64,000 nucleotides of DNA from Prevotellaceae bacterium (GTDB lineage Bacteria; Bacteroidota; Bacteroidia; Bacteroidales; UBA932), in contig JAIRNF010000027.1 in NCBI GenBank assembly GCA_031258195.1, positions 62,001 through 126,000 of the forward strand, read 5' to 3'. Shown here in pieces: positions 6,874 to 15,667 of the stretch (position 1 is the stretch's first letter; each line of letters starts with the position of its first letter). Both the position numbers and the translations under genes were made by a program. Under the pieces are notes generated by a model. It had not been told where the DNA came from. It worked only from the letters and a program-made list of their open reading frames with translations, and made no database searches.

Positions 6874-7866
6874 CTATTTTCTAGGTACAAACGTTCCTAT
6901 TTCTTCTGCAACTTTAAGCAGGTCGTCGCTAACATCTTTATGCATTTTTATAGTTTTGTTAAGGGGAACATGCGCTACCTGCTCGTTTTTCCAGCCTATC
7001 ATAATGTTTTTTTGCGAATCCATTATGGCTTCAACAGCGGCTATACCCATAATGCTGGCAACAACACGGTCTTTATTGCTGGGCGAGCCCCCGCGCTGAA
7101 TATGACCTAAAATAGATACGCGAATGTCGAAATGAGGGAATTCGGGCTTTATGATGTTGGCAATATCCATAGCTCCTCCTTCCTCCAGACCTTCGGAAAC
7201 AATAATTATACTAGACCTATTCTTTGCAGCTCTTTCTTTTAAGAATAGGCGGACTTTATCTACCTGATTCCGCTTTCTTGGAACCATAATCACCTCGGCA
7301 CCGCAAGCAATGCCGCTGTTAATGGCAACAAAGCCCGCCTCTCGACCCATTACTTCGACAAAGAAGATGCGGTTATGCGAGCTGGCTGTATCGCGTATTT
7401 TATCTACCGCATCGGTTACGGTGTTTAACGCCGTATCGTAACCAATAGTATAATCTGTTCCAAACAAGTCGTTATCTATTGTTCCGGGGATACCGATAAC
7501 CGATATATCGCTTTCTTGTGTCATGTAGTTTGCACCGGTAAAAGAACCATCACCGCCAATAACCACAACAGCACCTATACCGAATTTATGCAGCTGTTCG
7601 TACGCTTTTTTTCTACCTTCGAGTTCATAGAACTCTATCGAACGTGCTGTTTGCAAAAACGTTCCGCCTTTCTGGATGATTCCGCTCACATCTTGCGACT
7701 CCATCTTAAAAATATCGCCTTCAATCATTCCCTGATAGCCCATACGGATGCCATAAACTTCGAAACCGTTGTTAATACCGGCACGAGTTACGGCACGTAT
7801 AGCAGCGTTCATTCCCGGAGCATCTCCTCCGGATGTAAGCACTCCAATTTTTTTAATCTTACTCAT
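6874..7866 (-). CDS. pfkA: ATP-dependent 6-phosphofructokinase
   Basis: Phosphorylates fructose 6-phosphate at the committing step of glycolysis. Motifs in order: TSGGDAPGMNAAIR (11-24) for ATP, GGDGSFTGA (about 104) for Mg-ATP, IPGTIDNDLFGTDYTIGYDT with the catalytic Asp (about 125-145), EVMGREAGFVA, and ILGHIQRGGSPSNKDR for the sugar phosphate. The Gly after GGDG in GGDGSFTG points to the ATP- rather than pyrophosphate-dependent type. 330 residues, normal length. Probably transcribed alone or together with short upstream remnant sequence. Confidence 0.96.
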   Translation of the reverse strand: MSKIKKIGVLTSGGDAPGMNAAIRAVTRAGINNGFEVYGIRMGYQGMIEGDIFKMESQDVSGIIQKGGTFLQTARSIEFYELEGRKKAYEQLHKFGIGAVVVIGGDGSFTGANYMTQESDISVIGIPGTIDNDLFGTDYTIGYDTALNTVTDAVDKIRDTASSHNRIFFVEVMGREAGFVAINSGIACGAEVIMVPRKRNQVDKVRLFLKERAAKNRSSIIIVSEGLEEGGAMDIANIIKPEFPHFDIRVSILGHIQRGGSPSNKDRVVASIMGIAAVEAIMDSQKNIMIGWKNEQVAHVPLNKTIKMHKDVSDDLLKVAEEIGTFVPRK

Positions 7867-7874
7867 AATAATAC

Positions 7875-7965
7875 TTATAACGGATAATTCCGTAAACGTT
7901 GTTTATAAGCCTCTAAGGTAGCTGTTTGTTCACACAGCGGTATGAAATATTTATTATTTAAAAGC
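7875..7965 (-). pseudogene. Possible C-terminal remnant of an unknown gene upstream of pfkA
   Basis: A minus-strand frame ending in TAA at 7875-7877 reads LLNNKYFIPLCEQ and then EAYKQRLRNYPL. It looks protein-like but has no start, and a stop lies in the A6 run just upstream. Weak evidence; it may be chance. Confidence 0.22.
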
Positions 7966-8004
7966 CGCGTTTTTTACAAGCAGCAAGGCATTTCCAGCCG
8001 AATG

Positions 8005-8619
8005 CTAAAATAAGCCATGTAGCGAGGCGTTAACCTTATCGATAACTAAGCCCAGATCTTCCTGACGTTCGGAAAAGTTAATGGTATCAACATCCAGAAT
8101 AAGCTTTTTACCGGCATTGTACGACTCGAACCACTCATCGTAACGCTCGTTAAGCTTGGTAAGGTAATCGATACGGATGCCTGCCTCGTACTCTCTGCCT
8201 CGCTTCTGAATCTGATTTACCAGCGTGGGTACCGATGCCTTAAGATAGATAATCAGGTCGGGTGGAGAAACCAGCGATATCATCAAGTCGAACAACGAGC
8301 TGTAGTTATCGAAATCGCGGCTGCTCATTAGCCCCATAGAGTGGAGGCTAGGGGCGAATATTTTGGCATCCTCGTATATGGTTCTATCCTGAATTATGGT
8401 TTCTTTACGCTTCTTAATTTCTACTATCCCCTTAAGGCGCTTATTAAGGAAGTAAATTTGCAGGTTGAATGCCCAACGCTGCATATCTTCATAAAAGTCG
8501 TTTAGGTAAGGATTCCCGTCGGCATCTTCGTACTGGGCTATCCATTGGTAGTGGTGCGCCAGCAAGCCTGTAAGAGTTGTTTTTCCGCTACCTATGTTTC
8601 CGGCTACAGCTATATGCAT
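8005..8619 (-). CDS. Deoxynucleoside kinase (deoxyadenosine/deoxyguanosine kinase type)
   Basis: Salvages deoxynucleosides by 5'-phosphorylation. The P-loop GNIGSGKTTL is at residues 7-16. The DRTIYEDA box near residue 97 supplies the catalytic Asp-Arg pair of this family. A lid-type stretch IQKRGREYEAGIRIDYL (about 132-148) and the C-terminal end SLHGLF match the dNK family in Bacteroidota. 204 residues. A -7-like box (8688-8695, TATCTTTG, minus) precedes it. Which base it prefers cannot be read from sequence alone. Confidence 0.9.
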   Translation of the reverse strand: MHIAVAGNIGSGKTTLTGLLAHHYQWIAQYEDADGNPYLNDFYEDMQRWAFNLQIYFLNKRLKGIVEIKKRKETIIQDRTIYEDAKIFAPSLHSMGLMSSRDFDNYSSLFDLMISLVSPPDLIIYLKASVPTLVNQIQKRGREYEAGIRIDYLTKLNERYDEWFESYNAGKKLILDVDTINFSERQEDLGLVIDKVNASLHGLF

Positions 8620-8687
8620 GGTCTTTTCTTGTTTACCCGTTTGAGTGGTTTTATCTGTTACAAATTCTTTCGTAAAAACATAAAAAA

Positions 8688-8695
8688 CAAAGATA
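8688..8695 (-). promoter_or_regulatory. -7 box for the deoxynucleoside kinase gene
   Basis: TATCTTTG on the minus strand matches TAnnTTTG, 69 bases before the ATG. Consensus-based call. Confidence 0.4.
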
Positions 8696-8861
8696 GGTAT
8701 TCTTATGCTGAATACCGAACCGATATTAACAATTAATATTCTATCCGCCTAATATTCAAGGACCACTCTATGGCTATTGGAATAAAATGACTGCCGAATA
8801 GAACAAATACGGATAAGAAATGTTAAATAAAAAAGCATATTTCTAAAACAACTATACTGAT

Positions 8862-9143
8862 ATGGAAATTACACAAACAGGTAACGGAGAAAGAGGACGC
8901 TTTAAAGCGGAAGAGAACGGGGTAGAAGCAGGGTTAATGACCTATGTGCATTCTGGCGAGAAAAGAATAATAATAGACCACACCGAGGTTGATCCTGATT
9001 TTTCAGGACAAGGTATTGGCAGGAGTATGGTAGCCGCGGCTGTTGAATATGCCCGCAAAAACGAACTTAAAATACTGCCGCTTTGCCCATTTGCAAAGAG
9101 CGTATTTAATAAAACACCTGAATTTGCAGATGTTTTGGTATAG
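8862..9143 (+). CDS. Small GNAT-fold acetyltransferase (YidJ-like)
   Basis: 93 residues covering the core of the GNAT fold only. The acetyl-CoA pyrophosphate loop is VDPDFSGQGIGRSMV (about 43-57; SGQGIGR 48-54), and KILPLCPFAKSVFNK (about 74-88) follows. This is the short single-domain YidJ-type family that is widespread in bacteria and whose substrate is unknown. It stands alone between the divergent deoxynucleoside kinase gene and the convergent M56 pseudogene. Confidence 0.88.
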   Translation: MEITQTGNGERGRFKAEENGVEAGLMTYVHSGEKRIIIDHTEVDPDFSGQGIGRSMVAAAVEYARKNELKILPLCPFAKSVFNKTPEFADVLV

Positions 9144-9164
9144 CATAAGCGGGCTCAGAAACAT

Positions 9165-9200
9165 AAAATCCCCCGATGAGTGTTCGTTGGGAGTTTTTAT
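9165..9200. terminator. Putative bidirectional terminator between GNAT gene and M56 remnant
   Basis: A CCC...GGG hairpin with a symmetric internal loop (CCCCCGATGA against TCGTTGGGAG) is flanked by AAAAT and TTTTTATTTT. It lies just after the GNAT stop. Confidence 0.45.
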
Positions 9201-9278
9201 TTTAACGTAGTTCTCCCTATCTTACGGAAAACGGCGTGAGGATCGTTAGCTTGGTAAAACTATGTCTGCTTACCTTCG

Positions 9279-9306
9279 GCAGATTCCTCGCTATGCTCGG
9301 AATGAC
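9279..9306. repeat. Solo right half of the dispersed hairpin element
   Basis: GCAGATTCCTCGCTATGCTC followed by GGAATGAC matches one arm (GATTCCTCG...CGGAATGAC variant). The opposite arm is not recognisable, so this is a decayed copy. Confidence 0.55.
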
Positions 9307-9339
9307 AAAAGACGCGTCGTGCTGCACAACACGACATTG

Positions 9340-11294
9340 CTAGAACATTGAAGTAATAAAATGGGGAAGCTGGCAGTACTCTGCAATAAATTCGGGCGAT
9401 AGGAACAATAGAAGCACAAAAACAGGTATAATAAGCAGCAGCCTTAGTACGCTACCGCTATTGTGCTCGCCACAGCAGCGCCTTATCATATCGAGGCAGC
9501 GTAAATAGCCATGTCCGTCGTAGCCATAGCTGAGCATTGAATACACTTCCCTGCTCATGCTCGCTATTATCTGCCATTATACGCATATAAGCCGTTATAC
9601 CAACTTCGCGTGCTACGGATCTGTCGGCAGCATACTCGTTTACCAGCCTTAACTCCTTAGCGTACTTGTTATAGAACGGATTAAACCAGCGGAAGAAGCG
9701 CATAATCGTAAGTACCATCCATATCTATGCTGTGCCAGTTTTTTACGTGATACTGCTCGTGCGCCAACAGCTGGTCGCGCTCCTTGCGTTTACTGCGGCT
9801 AAAAAATTGTCCCAGCTGATAAATATGGTGCGGAAAAAGGTTATAGGCTGGGTGATAATATCTTTTAAGATGCATAAGTAGTAGTTACCATCGTCTATGC
9901 GCCAGTTGTCTTTGCGCAATATATAGATATGCTGTATCTGCTTAATAAGTATGTATAACAAATGCAGGGCGCTTAAAGCGTATATGCCCAGCACTACCCA
10001 ACCCACAAGCTTTAGGTGCTCTCCAAGCTCAATTACATGTATGGGAATAAGTACATCTATTGTTATCAAGCGTAGCGCCACCACTACCGACAGCACTATA
10101 CCCGCCAGCAGATAAATACGGTTTACCACAAACGATGTGCTATTATACAGCAGCAAACGGTATAGCGCAAAAAATACAGCGATACAAATATTAAGCTGTA
10201 GAATAAATACCAATAGCCTGAACGGGAAGCCCCAGTTGCTATCTGCCGATACGGTTTCTGTTTCTGAAAACTGCGTAGTTATTGCCTTATACTTATCAAC
10301 ATATACGGCAGAATCTGCCTTAGGATACCAGCCAAAGTTGCCAATTTCATCTACACAAAAATAGGGTATTAAGCTATAGGTAGTATTAGATATGCGGCTA
10401 TCCTCGCTTTGGCGTAATTTTACTAAGCGGTTAAAAAGATCACGGGTATCTTCCATCCCTTTAACAACCCTCGTGCTATCATATAGATTTATAGTATCAA
10501 ACCTAGGAGTTGTCCATTCCGTACCGTTTTGAGCAAACGCTCATGTGCGGCGGGCAACGTATTCTCTATAGGAAATATATCTAGCGTAGCTATCGTTAAA
10601 AAGCTGTACTGCTGCGGAATAATGGCAAACTCCGTATCGAAAAGTTGCCGTTCATGGGGAGCCATAACCGATGCTCTATTTAGGTAGTAGCGGTAATAGG
10701 CTAAGTACTCCTCAGGCAATATGTTTAACCTTGCTATAGAGTCCAGCCTATACGTTAGCTTCTCCAACGAAGCGTAGTAGGCTTTTTCTAGCTCGGTAGG
10801 GTAATCATACCTTTCTGAGCTTCTTTTTTCAGGATTTTTTGGCGTTGAAGGTTAAGCGCGTAACCCCTCCTCTGCTCATTCATACGTTCAGGGTCGTCGC
10901 CCATAAACTCGTCAAACAGCTCTCTCCGTAATCCATATAGCCTATTATTCTCATCGCTGTAAAGGCTGGTGTAGGTGGGCTTATCGGTGCCATCGTAGCG
11001 TATTTTTACGGTATCGTCAGCCTGCAAGAGCATATGTTCGGCATAAATATAGTGGTGGTAGTAGTGCGACAGCTCTACCGTATTTCTGTTTACCGATTTG
11101 ATAACCAGCGTATCGTAAGGTTTTGTAGGTATAAATTTATATGCTACTCCGTTCTCATCTACAAACGACCGGGTTTGGCTCTTGATCGGCTCATACAAAA
11201 AGGATGATGTAAGTCTGGTATTCTTTGTATCAAATGGTGCGGGGTTCTCGAATATAAGCAGAAAAACCAAGAACACCAGCTTACTATGCTTCAT
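9340..11294 (-). pseudogene. Decayed M56 (BlaR1-type) membrane metallopeptidase gene with an N-terminal periplasmic domain
   Basis: Pieces of one long protein lie in order on the minus strand but in shifting frames. The first is a signal-like start (MKHSKLVFLVFLLIFENPAP) and a soluble region at 10788-11294. Similar soluble sequence continues at 10489-10800. Several membrane segments follow at 9743-10480 (LLVFILQLNICIAVFFALY and others). The HEQYHVKNWHSIDM zinc site lies at 9681-9875, and the FFRWFNPFYNKY...EYAADR block typical of M56 peptidases at 9458-9718. A last membrane piece is at 9340-9558. I count at least five frame breaks: one in an A6 run near 10840, one near 10500, one in a T6 run near 9800, a 4-base tandem ATGG duplication near 9722, and one near 9555. 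The gene follows a GG-leader peptide gene. It cannot make a full enzyme. Confidence 0.75.
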
Positions 11295-11311
11295 AATAAA
11301 TTACCTGTTTG

Positions 11312-11491
11312 CTAGTTACAAATATAGTGGCTGTATTCCTTAGCTTCTTCTTCTGATAGCCCCGTTATAGCATCCCGAGGAGTAAATGCTGTGCAATTGC
11401 CATCTGTTATAAGACCTCCGTTAACACTTATCATTTCGGAAGCATTGAGCTTGCTTTGCTCTAACGGTAAACTTAGATTAATTTTTTTCAT
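11312..11491 (-). CDS. GG-leader natural-product/bacteriocin-like precursor peptide
   Basis: 59 residues. The leader MKKINLSLPLEQSKLNASEM is followed by ISVNGG (Gly25-Gly26) and a 33-residue tail LITDGNCTAF...EEEAKEYSHYICN with Cys33 and Cys58. This is the layout of the Bacteroidales GG-type precursor family: a charged/Leu leader, an EM shortly before the double Gly, and a divergent core. A C39-type peptidase would cut after GG. No such transporter or modification enzyme lies next to it; the next gene is the broken M56 peptidase gene, 17 bases away. A second peptide with the same leader plan is at 48087. The family assignment is inferred from layout. Confidence 0.65.
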   Translation of the reverse strand: MKKINLSLPLEQSKLNASEMISVNGGLITDGNCTAFTPRDAITGLSEEEAKEYSHYICN

Positions 11492-12011
11492 GATTTTAGA
11501 TGTTTTTAGTTTGTAATGAGTCCTTGGAATGATACAAAATCAGAAAGAATTATTAAGATAAATTTATTTTAACGCCCCGTGTTGTTAAATTTTATCCATT
11601 CTGCAAGCAGGTTATATTAGTTGTTTAGGACAGCTGTTCATTTTCATGGCAGATATGATAAAATTAAACTATCCTGAAAAATACAACGGTAAAATAGGTT
11701 GAAGATGGTAAGAGGCTTCCCGTCATTTCGACCGAAGGGAGAAATCTCTTGAATAGCGGCAGCACACTAAATGAGGAGATTTGGCTTTGCCGAACTAACG
11801 GTTCTCCCTTCGGTCGAAATGACGAAAGTATTTTTGAAAACAACAGCATATTCTTAAAAGATCCGCTTTATAAAACAGATTTAGAATACCCATAAACAGG
11901 TAATAAATAATTCGACGCCATATCTATTTTAAGGTCGCTATACGTTTTTCTCATTTCTCCAATGAAATTATTAACTTGCATACTATAACACTATCTCAAC
12001 AAACTATTGCT
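11492..12011. other. Divergent non-coding region
   Basis: No gene is seen. It holds one dispersed hairpin element (11721-11824) between the start of the GG-leader peptide gene and that of the DJ-1 gene. Promoters for both would be expected here, but no clear TAnnTTTG box was picked out. Confidence 0.5.
11721..11824. repeat. Dispersed hairpin element, GACCGAAGGGA subtype, long loop
   Basis: The left arm CGTCATTTCGACCGAAGGGA and right arm TCCCTTCGGTCGAAATGACG are exact inverses. The inner GAAATCTC has a separate AGGAGATTT inside the loop, followed by about 20 extra bases (TTGCCGAACTAACGG), making this the longest copy. Confidence 0.9.
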
Positions 12012-12590
12012 ATGAAAAAGAAAATCTTACTTCTTACCGGCGACTTTGCCGAAGATTACGAAACAATGGTACCTTTTCAGATGCTCGAAATGGTCGGACA
12101 CGAAATACATGCCGTTTGTCCCGATAAGAAAAAGGGCGAAACGGTTGTAACAGCTATTCACGATTTTGTAGGCTACCAAACCTATATCGAAAAATCGGGG
12201 CATAACTTTGCGCTTAACTACAGCTTTGCCGATGTTAAGCCCGAAAGCTATGATGCGCTGGTGTTGGCAGGCGGTCGCGCTCCCGAGTATCTTCGTTTAA
12301 ATCCAAAAGTTATCGAGTTGGTACAGCACTTTGCTAAGGCCGATAAGCCTATTGCAGCCGTATGCCACGGCATACAAATTCTTACTTCGGCTCAGGTTGT
12401 AAAAGGCAAAAAGCTAACTGCCTACCCGGCAGTTGGACCAGAAGTAGTACTGGCAGGCGGTACGTACGTTGACGTTCCGGCAACCGAAGCCGTTGTTGAT
12501 GGAAATCTGGTGACGTCGCCTGCGTGGCCCGGTCATCAAAAATGGATAGCAGCGTTCCTTAAGGTGTTGGGAACTAAGATAGAGCCATAG
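12012..12590 (+). CDS. DJ-1/PfpI family protein
   Basis: 192 residues of the glutamine-amidotransferase-like DJ-1/PfpI fold. The nucleophile elbow is AAVCHGIQ with Cys118 and His119; [14 protein letters not shown] (about 82-95) is the conserved GGR/APE segment and AWPGHQKW is near the end. Members act as deglycase, chaperone or protease-like stress proteins; the exact activity is not readable here. I use the ATG at 12012; an upstream in-frame ATG at 11976 adds 12 residues with no family support. The gene is flanked on both sides by dispersed hairpin elements. Confidence 0.9.
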   Translation: MKKKILLLTGDFAEDYETMVPFQMLEMVGHEIHAVCPDKKKGETVVTAIHDFVGYQTYIEKSGHNFALNYSFADVKPESYDALVLAGGRAPEYLRLNPKVIELVQHFAKADKPIAAVCHGIQILTSAQVVKGKKLTAYPAVGPEVVLAGGTYVDVPATEAVVDGNLVTSPAWPGHQKWIAAFLKVLGTKIEP

Positions 12591-12639
12591 CGGCTAAGTA
12601 GTTTAGTTTACAAAAAGGTTACCTGAAAAGTAAAATAAC

Positions 12640-12722
12640 CGTCATTTCGAACGAAGTGAGAAATCTCTTATATAGAAGCAGTACGCTGAAAAAGGAGATT
12701 TCTCACTTCGTTCGAAATGACG
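12640..12722. repeat. Dispersed hairpin element, GAACGAAGTGAG subtype
   Basis: Arms CGTCATTTCGAACGAAGTGA and TCACTTCGTTCGAAATGACG are exact inverses, extending into GAAATCTC/GGAGATTTC. It lies 50 bases after the DJ-1 gene stop. Confidence 0.92.
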
Positions 12723-12806
12723 ATTTTTAATGCCCTTTAGGCGGTCTCTTTTACTTTAAACTTAACCATATTTTATTTGTTTTATACTATTGTAAGCAGA
12801 AATCCT

Positions 12807-12814
12807 TACCTTTG
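12807..12814 (+). promoter_or_regulatory. -7 box for the PASTA gene
   Basis: TACCTTTG fits TAnnTTTG. Transcription would start near 12821, which rules against a TTG start at 12817 and supports GTG 12871. Confidence 0.5.
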
Positions 12815-12870
12815 TTTTGCTGTGGTGTCATAGCAGCAAATTTTCGCATAGTTCAAAATACAATCAACGC

Positions 12871-13662
12871 GTGGAATTTTTAAAAAAGATTTGGAGAAAC
12901 GACTACTTACGTAACCTTATTTATGCGATATGCGGTATAGCGGTACTGGTTGCGCTAACAATGGTATTTCTTAAGTTATATACCCGTCACGGGCAATCTC
13001 AGCCTGTACCCGACTTTAAGGGGTTAACGCTAAACGAGGTTTATAAAATAGCAGATGCGCAAAGCCTGCGTATAGAAGTTACCGATTCCATTTTTCGTCA
13101 GACGTTAGAGCCAGGTAGCGTTATCGAACAAAACCCCAAGCCCAATAGCCTTGTAAAGAAAAACCGAAAGATATTTTTGGTAATTAACTGCCTCATACCT
13201 AAAAAAGTAGAAACTCCAAACATAGTGGGTTTCTCGCTACGTCAAGGTAAGGCTGTGCTCGAAAGTAAGGGGCTTAAAGTCGGGAAGATTAGCTACCGGC
13301 CCGATATTGCTACTAACAATATTTTGGAGCAACGATATAAGGGGCTTAATATGCTGCCCAACGAGAAGGTAATTATTAATACGGAAATAGATTTGGTATT
13401 GGGATACAACAATAATTTTCCAGAATATACATCCATTCCGTCTGTGCTTCGCCAGAACGCCAATGCTGCCCACAGCAACCTAATTAATGCGTCGCTTAAC
13501 TGCGGAAGAAAATACTACGACAGCTCGGTTAAGACAGCCGAAGATTCTTTATCGGCATTGGTTTACAGACAAAATCCTGCTGCAAAAAGCGCTGTTGATA
13601 CTCCTCTTGGAGCGACTGTAGATATATACTTAACCACCGACCAGACCAAAATTCCTAAGTAA
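12871..13662 (+). CDS. Membrane-anchored PASTA-domain protein
   Basis: 263 residues from the GTG start. A basic N-terminus and one membrane segment (about 15-37) are followed by three PASTA-type repeats outside the membrane. These begin at VPDFKGLTLNEVYKIA, TPNIVGFSLRQGKAVLE and YTSIPSVLRQNANAAHSN. PASTA repeats bind peptidoglycan stem peptides or muropeptides. No kinase or transpeptidase domain is attached. In Bacteroidota such a gene commonly sits beside rluD, as here with the T9SS cargo gene between them. The start is inferred from the promoter position and from where the hydrophobic segment lies. Confidence 0.85.
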   Translation: MEFLKKIWRNDYLRNLIYAICGIAVLVALTMVFLKLYTRHGQSQPVPDFKGLTLNEVYKIADAQSLRIEVTDSIFRQTLEPGSVIEQNPKPNSLVKKNRKIFLVINCLIPKKVETPNIVGFSLRQGKAVLESKGLKVGKISYRPDIATNNILEQRYKGLNMLPNEKVIINTEIDLVLGYNNNFPEYTSIPSVLRQNANAAHSNLINASLNCGRKYYDSSVKTAEDSLSALVYRQNPAAKSAVDTPLGATVDIYLTTDQTKIPK

Positions 13663-13680
13663 AATTTAATAGAGGGAAAA

Positions 13681-15666
13681 ATGAAAAAATTAGCAATTAT
13701 CGGACTCATCATCGGCTTATTTTCGGTTCAAACGCTAAACGCGCAAGAAAAGTTGATTGGTCTGCAAAATAACCCGGAGCTGCTCGATAAGGACTTATCT
13801 TCTATGGGGACTATTACTCGCTCTGCCACATCTATACCCCTTCCGTTTATCGACGATTTTGCTAAAGCAGGTCCGTATCCCGATCAGGCAAAATGGAAAG
13901 GGATAGGTGTGTTTATCAATAGCAACTTTGTTCTAAATATGCCAACTGTTGGAGTTGCTACTTTCGATGCGATTGATGGTACCGGAAAGTTATACGATGT
14001 TGCCGGAACATTCTCTAAACCTGCTGATACGCTTACCTCCAGCGAGATAGACCTAAGCTATACTGCTGCGGATAACGTTATTTTAAGCTTTTACTTTCAA
14101 GCAGGGGGGCTTGGCGATATGCCCGAAAGCGCCGATTCTCTTACCCTTCAATTCTTAAACTCTTCGAACGAATGGGTAAACGTATGGAGTGCAAGCGCCA
14201 ACCAGCGCGATTCTTCTATGACTGAACAGTACCATACTACAGGTCAAGTTCTAGTAAATAAATCGGACGATCTTTCAGCCGAATTCTTCCTAACCTACAT
14301 CCGGATTGATCGACCCGAGTATTTATATGATGGCTTCCGCTTCCGCTTCTTTAACTATGCAAGTATTGCCGTAAACTCTTTTGTATCGGGACGTGCAAGC
14401 AATGCAGATCATTGGCACTTAGACGTTGTTTACATTAACAGGGCAAGAACAGAAGGCGATTATATACCCGATGTGGCACTTTCTATTCCTCAGCTACCGC
14501 TCTCTTCCCGCTATGAGTCTATCCCTTGGAAACATTGTAACAGCAGTACATATAACCAAATGTTCCCGGGGCAGCTTAGTACAAACTTTACCCTTACTAA
14601 TTTGGGGCTATCTCTCTCTAGCGTGGGGTTGAATATAAGAATTAGACCTCTGTTGGGAAATGGCGAGAATTATGCTTTTTCTGCCGGGCAACATAATATT
14701 CCGAACGTCGGCGAAACGAAAGAGTATCCTGTTATTATGCCTAACTATAGCTTTTACTCCGATCATGCCGATAGTGCGACATTCGAAGTTGCATCATACA
14801 TTATAACCGATAATGATGCCTCTACGTTAAGGCGAGAGTTTAGAAACAACGATACTACCCGCTACGTCCACAAATTTTACGATTACTATGCCTACGACGA
14901 TGGTACAGCCGAAAACGGCTACGGACTATACGGAGGCGGAGCATCAACAGGTAGAGTAGCTGTTAAATTCCAGAACTTTGTGCAAGATTCTTTGCGTGGG
15001 GTCTATCTTTATTTCAATAGAACTATTAATGACATAAACTCGTCTAATAAAATTAAGTTGGCTGTATGGGCAGACAACGGAGCCGGACAACCCGGAGAGC
15101 TACTATACGTTCAGGATACTGTAAGACCCAGCATGAGCGGTGAACCGAATAAGTTTGTGCCTTATAAGTTTAGCCACGCTCTTTCTATCGGCTACAACCA
15201 AATATTTTATGTGGGCTGGATGCAGACAAGCGAAGACTTTGTGAATATAGGCTTTGATCGTAACCGTAACCGTCAGGATAAGCTATTTTACTACTTAAAC
15301 GGAGCATGGCATCCCAGCGTTTATGAAGGTGCGCTAATGCTGCGCCCCATATTTGCTACTAACGAGAGCGAGTTTCCGCCCAACCCTGTTTTACCTCCTG
15401 TGCAAAGCAGCATTTCCGAGGCTGTAACACCTGTTCCTAATCCGGCAAGCAGCACTATTAGGCTCCATTGGGCAGAGAGCCAGGCAGAGCCGCTTAAAAG
15501 CAAAGTTGAGCTGTACGATATGCGAGGTCGCTTAGTAAAAACACAACAGGTTAGCTACGGCGAATCTGTTAACGTTTCGACCCTATCCGAAGGCATTTAT
15601 TTTATTCGTATTTACGATGGAAAAAATAAGCCGGTAGAGACCAGTAAAGTTATAATCAAGAAATAG
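13681..15666 (+). CDS. Secreted protein with T9SS type A sorting domain
   Basis: 661 residues. The signal peptide MKKLAIIGLIIGLFSVQTLNAQ is followed by a large beta-rich exported region with no enzyme motif I recognise. The C-terminal sorting domain covers about the last 75 residues: TPVPNPASSTIRLHW, VELYDMRGRLVKT, LSEGIYFIRIYDG and a VIIKK end. That domain directs export by the type IX system, whose core genes lie at 25.9-34.5 kb. Homologues of this layout often stand between the PASTA gene and rluD. The stop overlaps closely with the rluD start, so the three genes are likely one transcript. The function of the passenger region is unknown. Confidence 0.88.
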   Translation: MKKLAIIGLIIGLFSVQTLNAQEKLIGLQNNPELLDKDLSSMGTITRSATSIPLPFIDDFAKAGPYPDQAKWKGIGVFINSNFVLNMPTVGVATFDAIDGTGKLYDVAGTFSKPADTLTSSEIDLSYTAADNVILSFYFQAGGLGDMPESADSLTLQFLNSSNEWVNVWSASANQRDSSMTEQYHTTGQVLVNKSDDLSAEFFLTYIRIDRPEYLYDGFRFRFFNYASIAVNSFVSGRASNADHWHLDVVYINRARTEGDYIPDVALSIPQLPLSSRYESIPWKHCNSSTYNQMFPGQLSTNFTLTNLGLSLSSVGLNIRIRPLLGNGENYAFSAGQHNIPNVGETKEYPVIMPNYSFYSDHADSATFEVASYIITDNDASTLRREFRNNDTTRYVHKFYDYYAYDDGTAENGYGLYGGGASTGRVAVKFQNFVQDSLRGVYLYFNRTINDINSSNKIKLAVWADNGAGQPGELLYVQDTVRPSMSGEPNKFVPYKFSHALSIGYNQIFYVGWMQTSEDFVNIGFDRNRNRQDKLFYYLNGAWHPSVYEGALMLRPIFATNESEFPPNPVLPPVQSSISEAVTPVPNPASSTIRLHWAESQAEPLKSKVELYDMRGRLVKTQQVSYGESVNVSTLSEGIYFIRIYDGKNKPVETSKVIIKK

Positions 15667-15667
15667 C

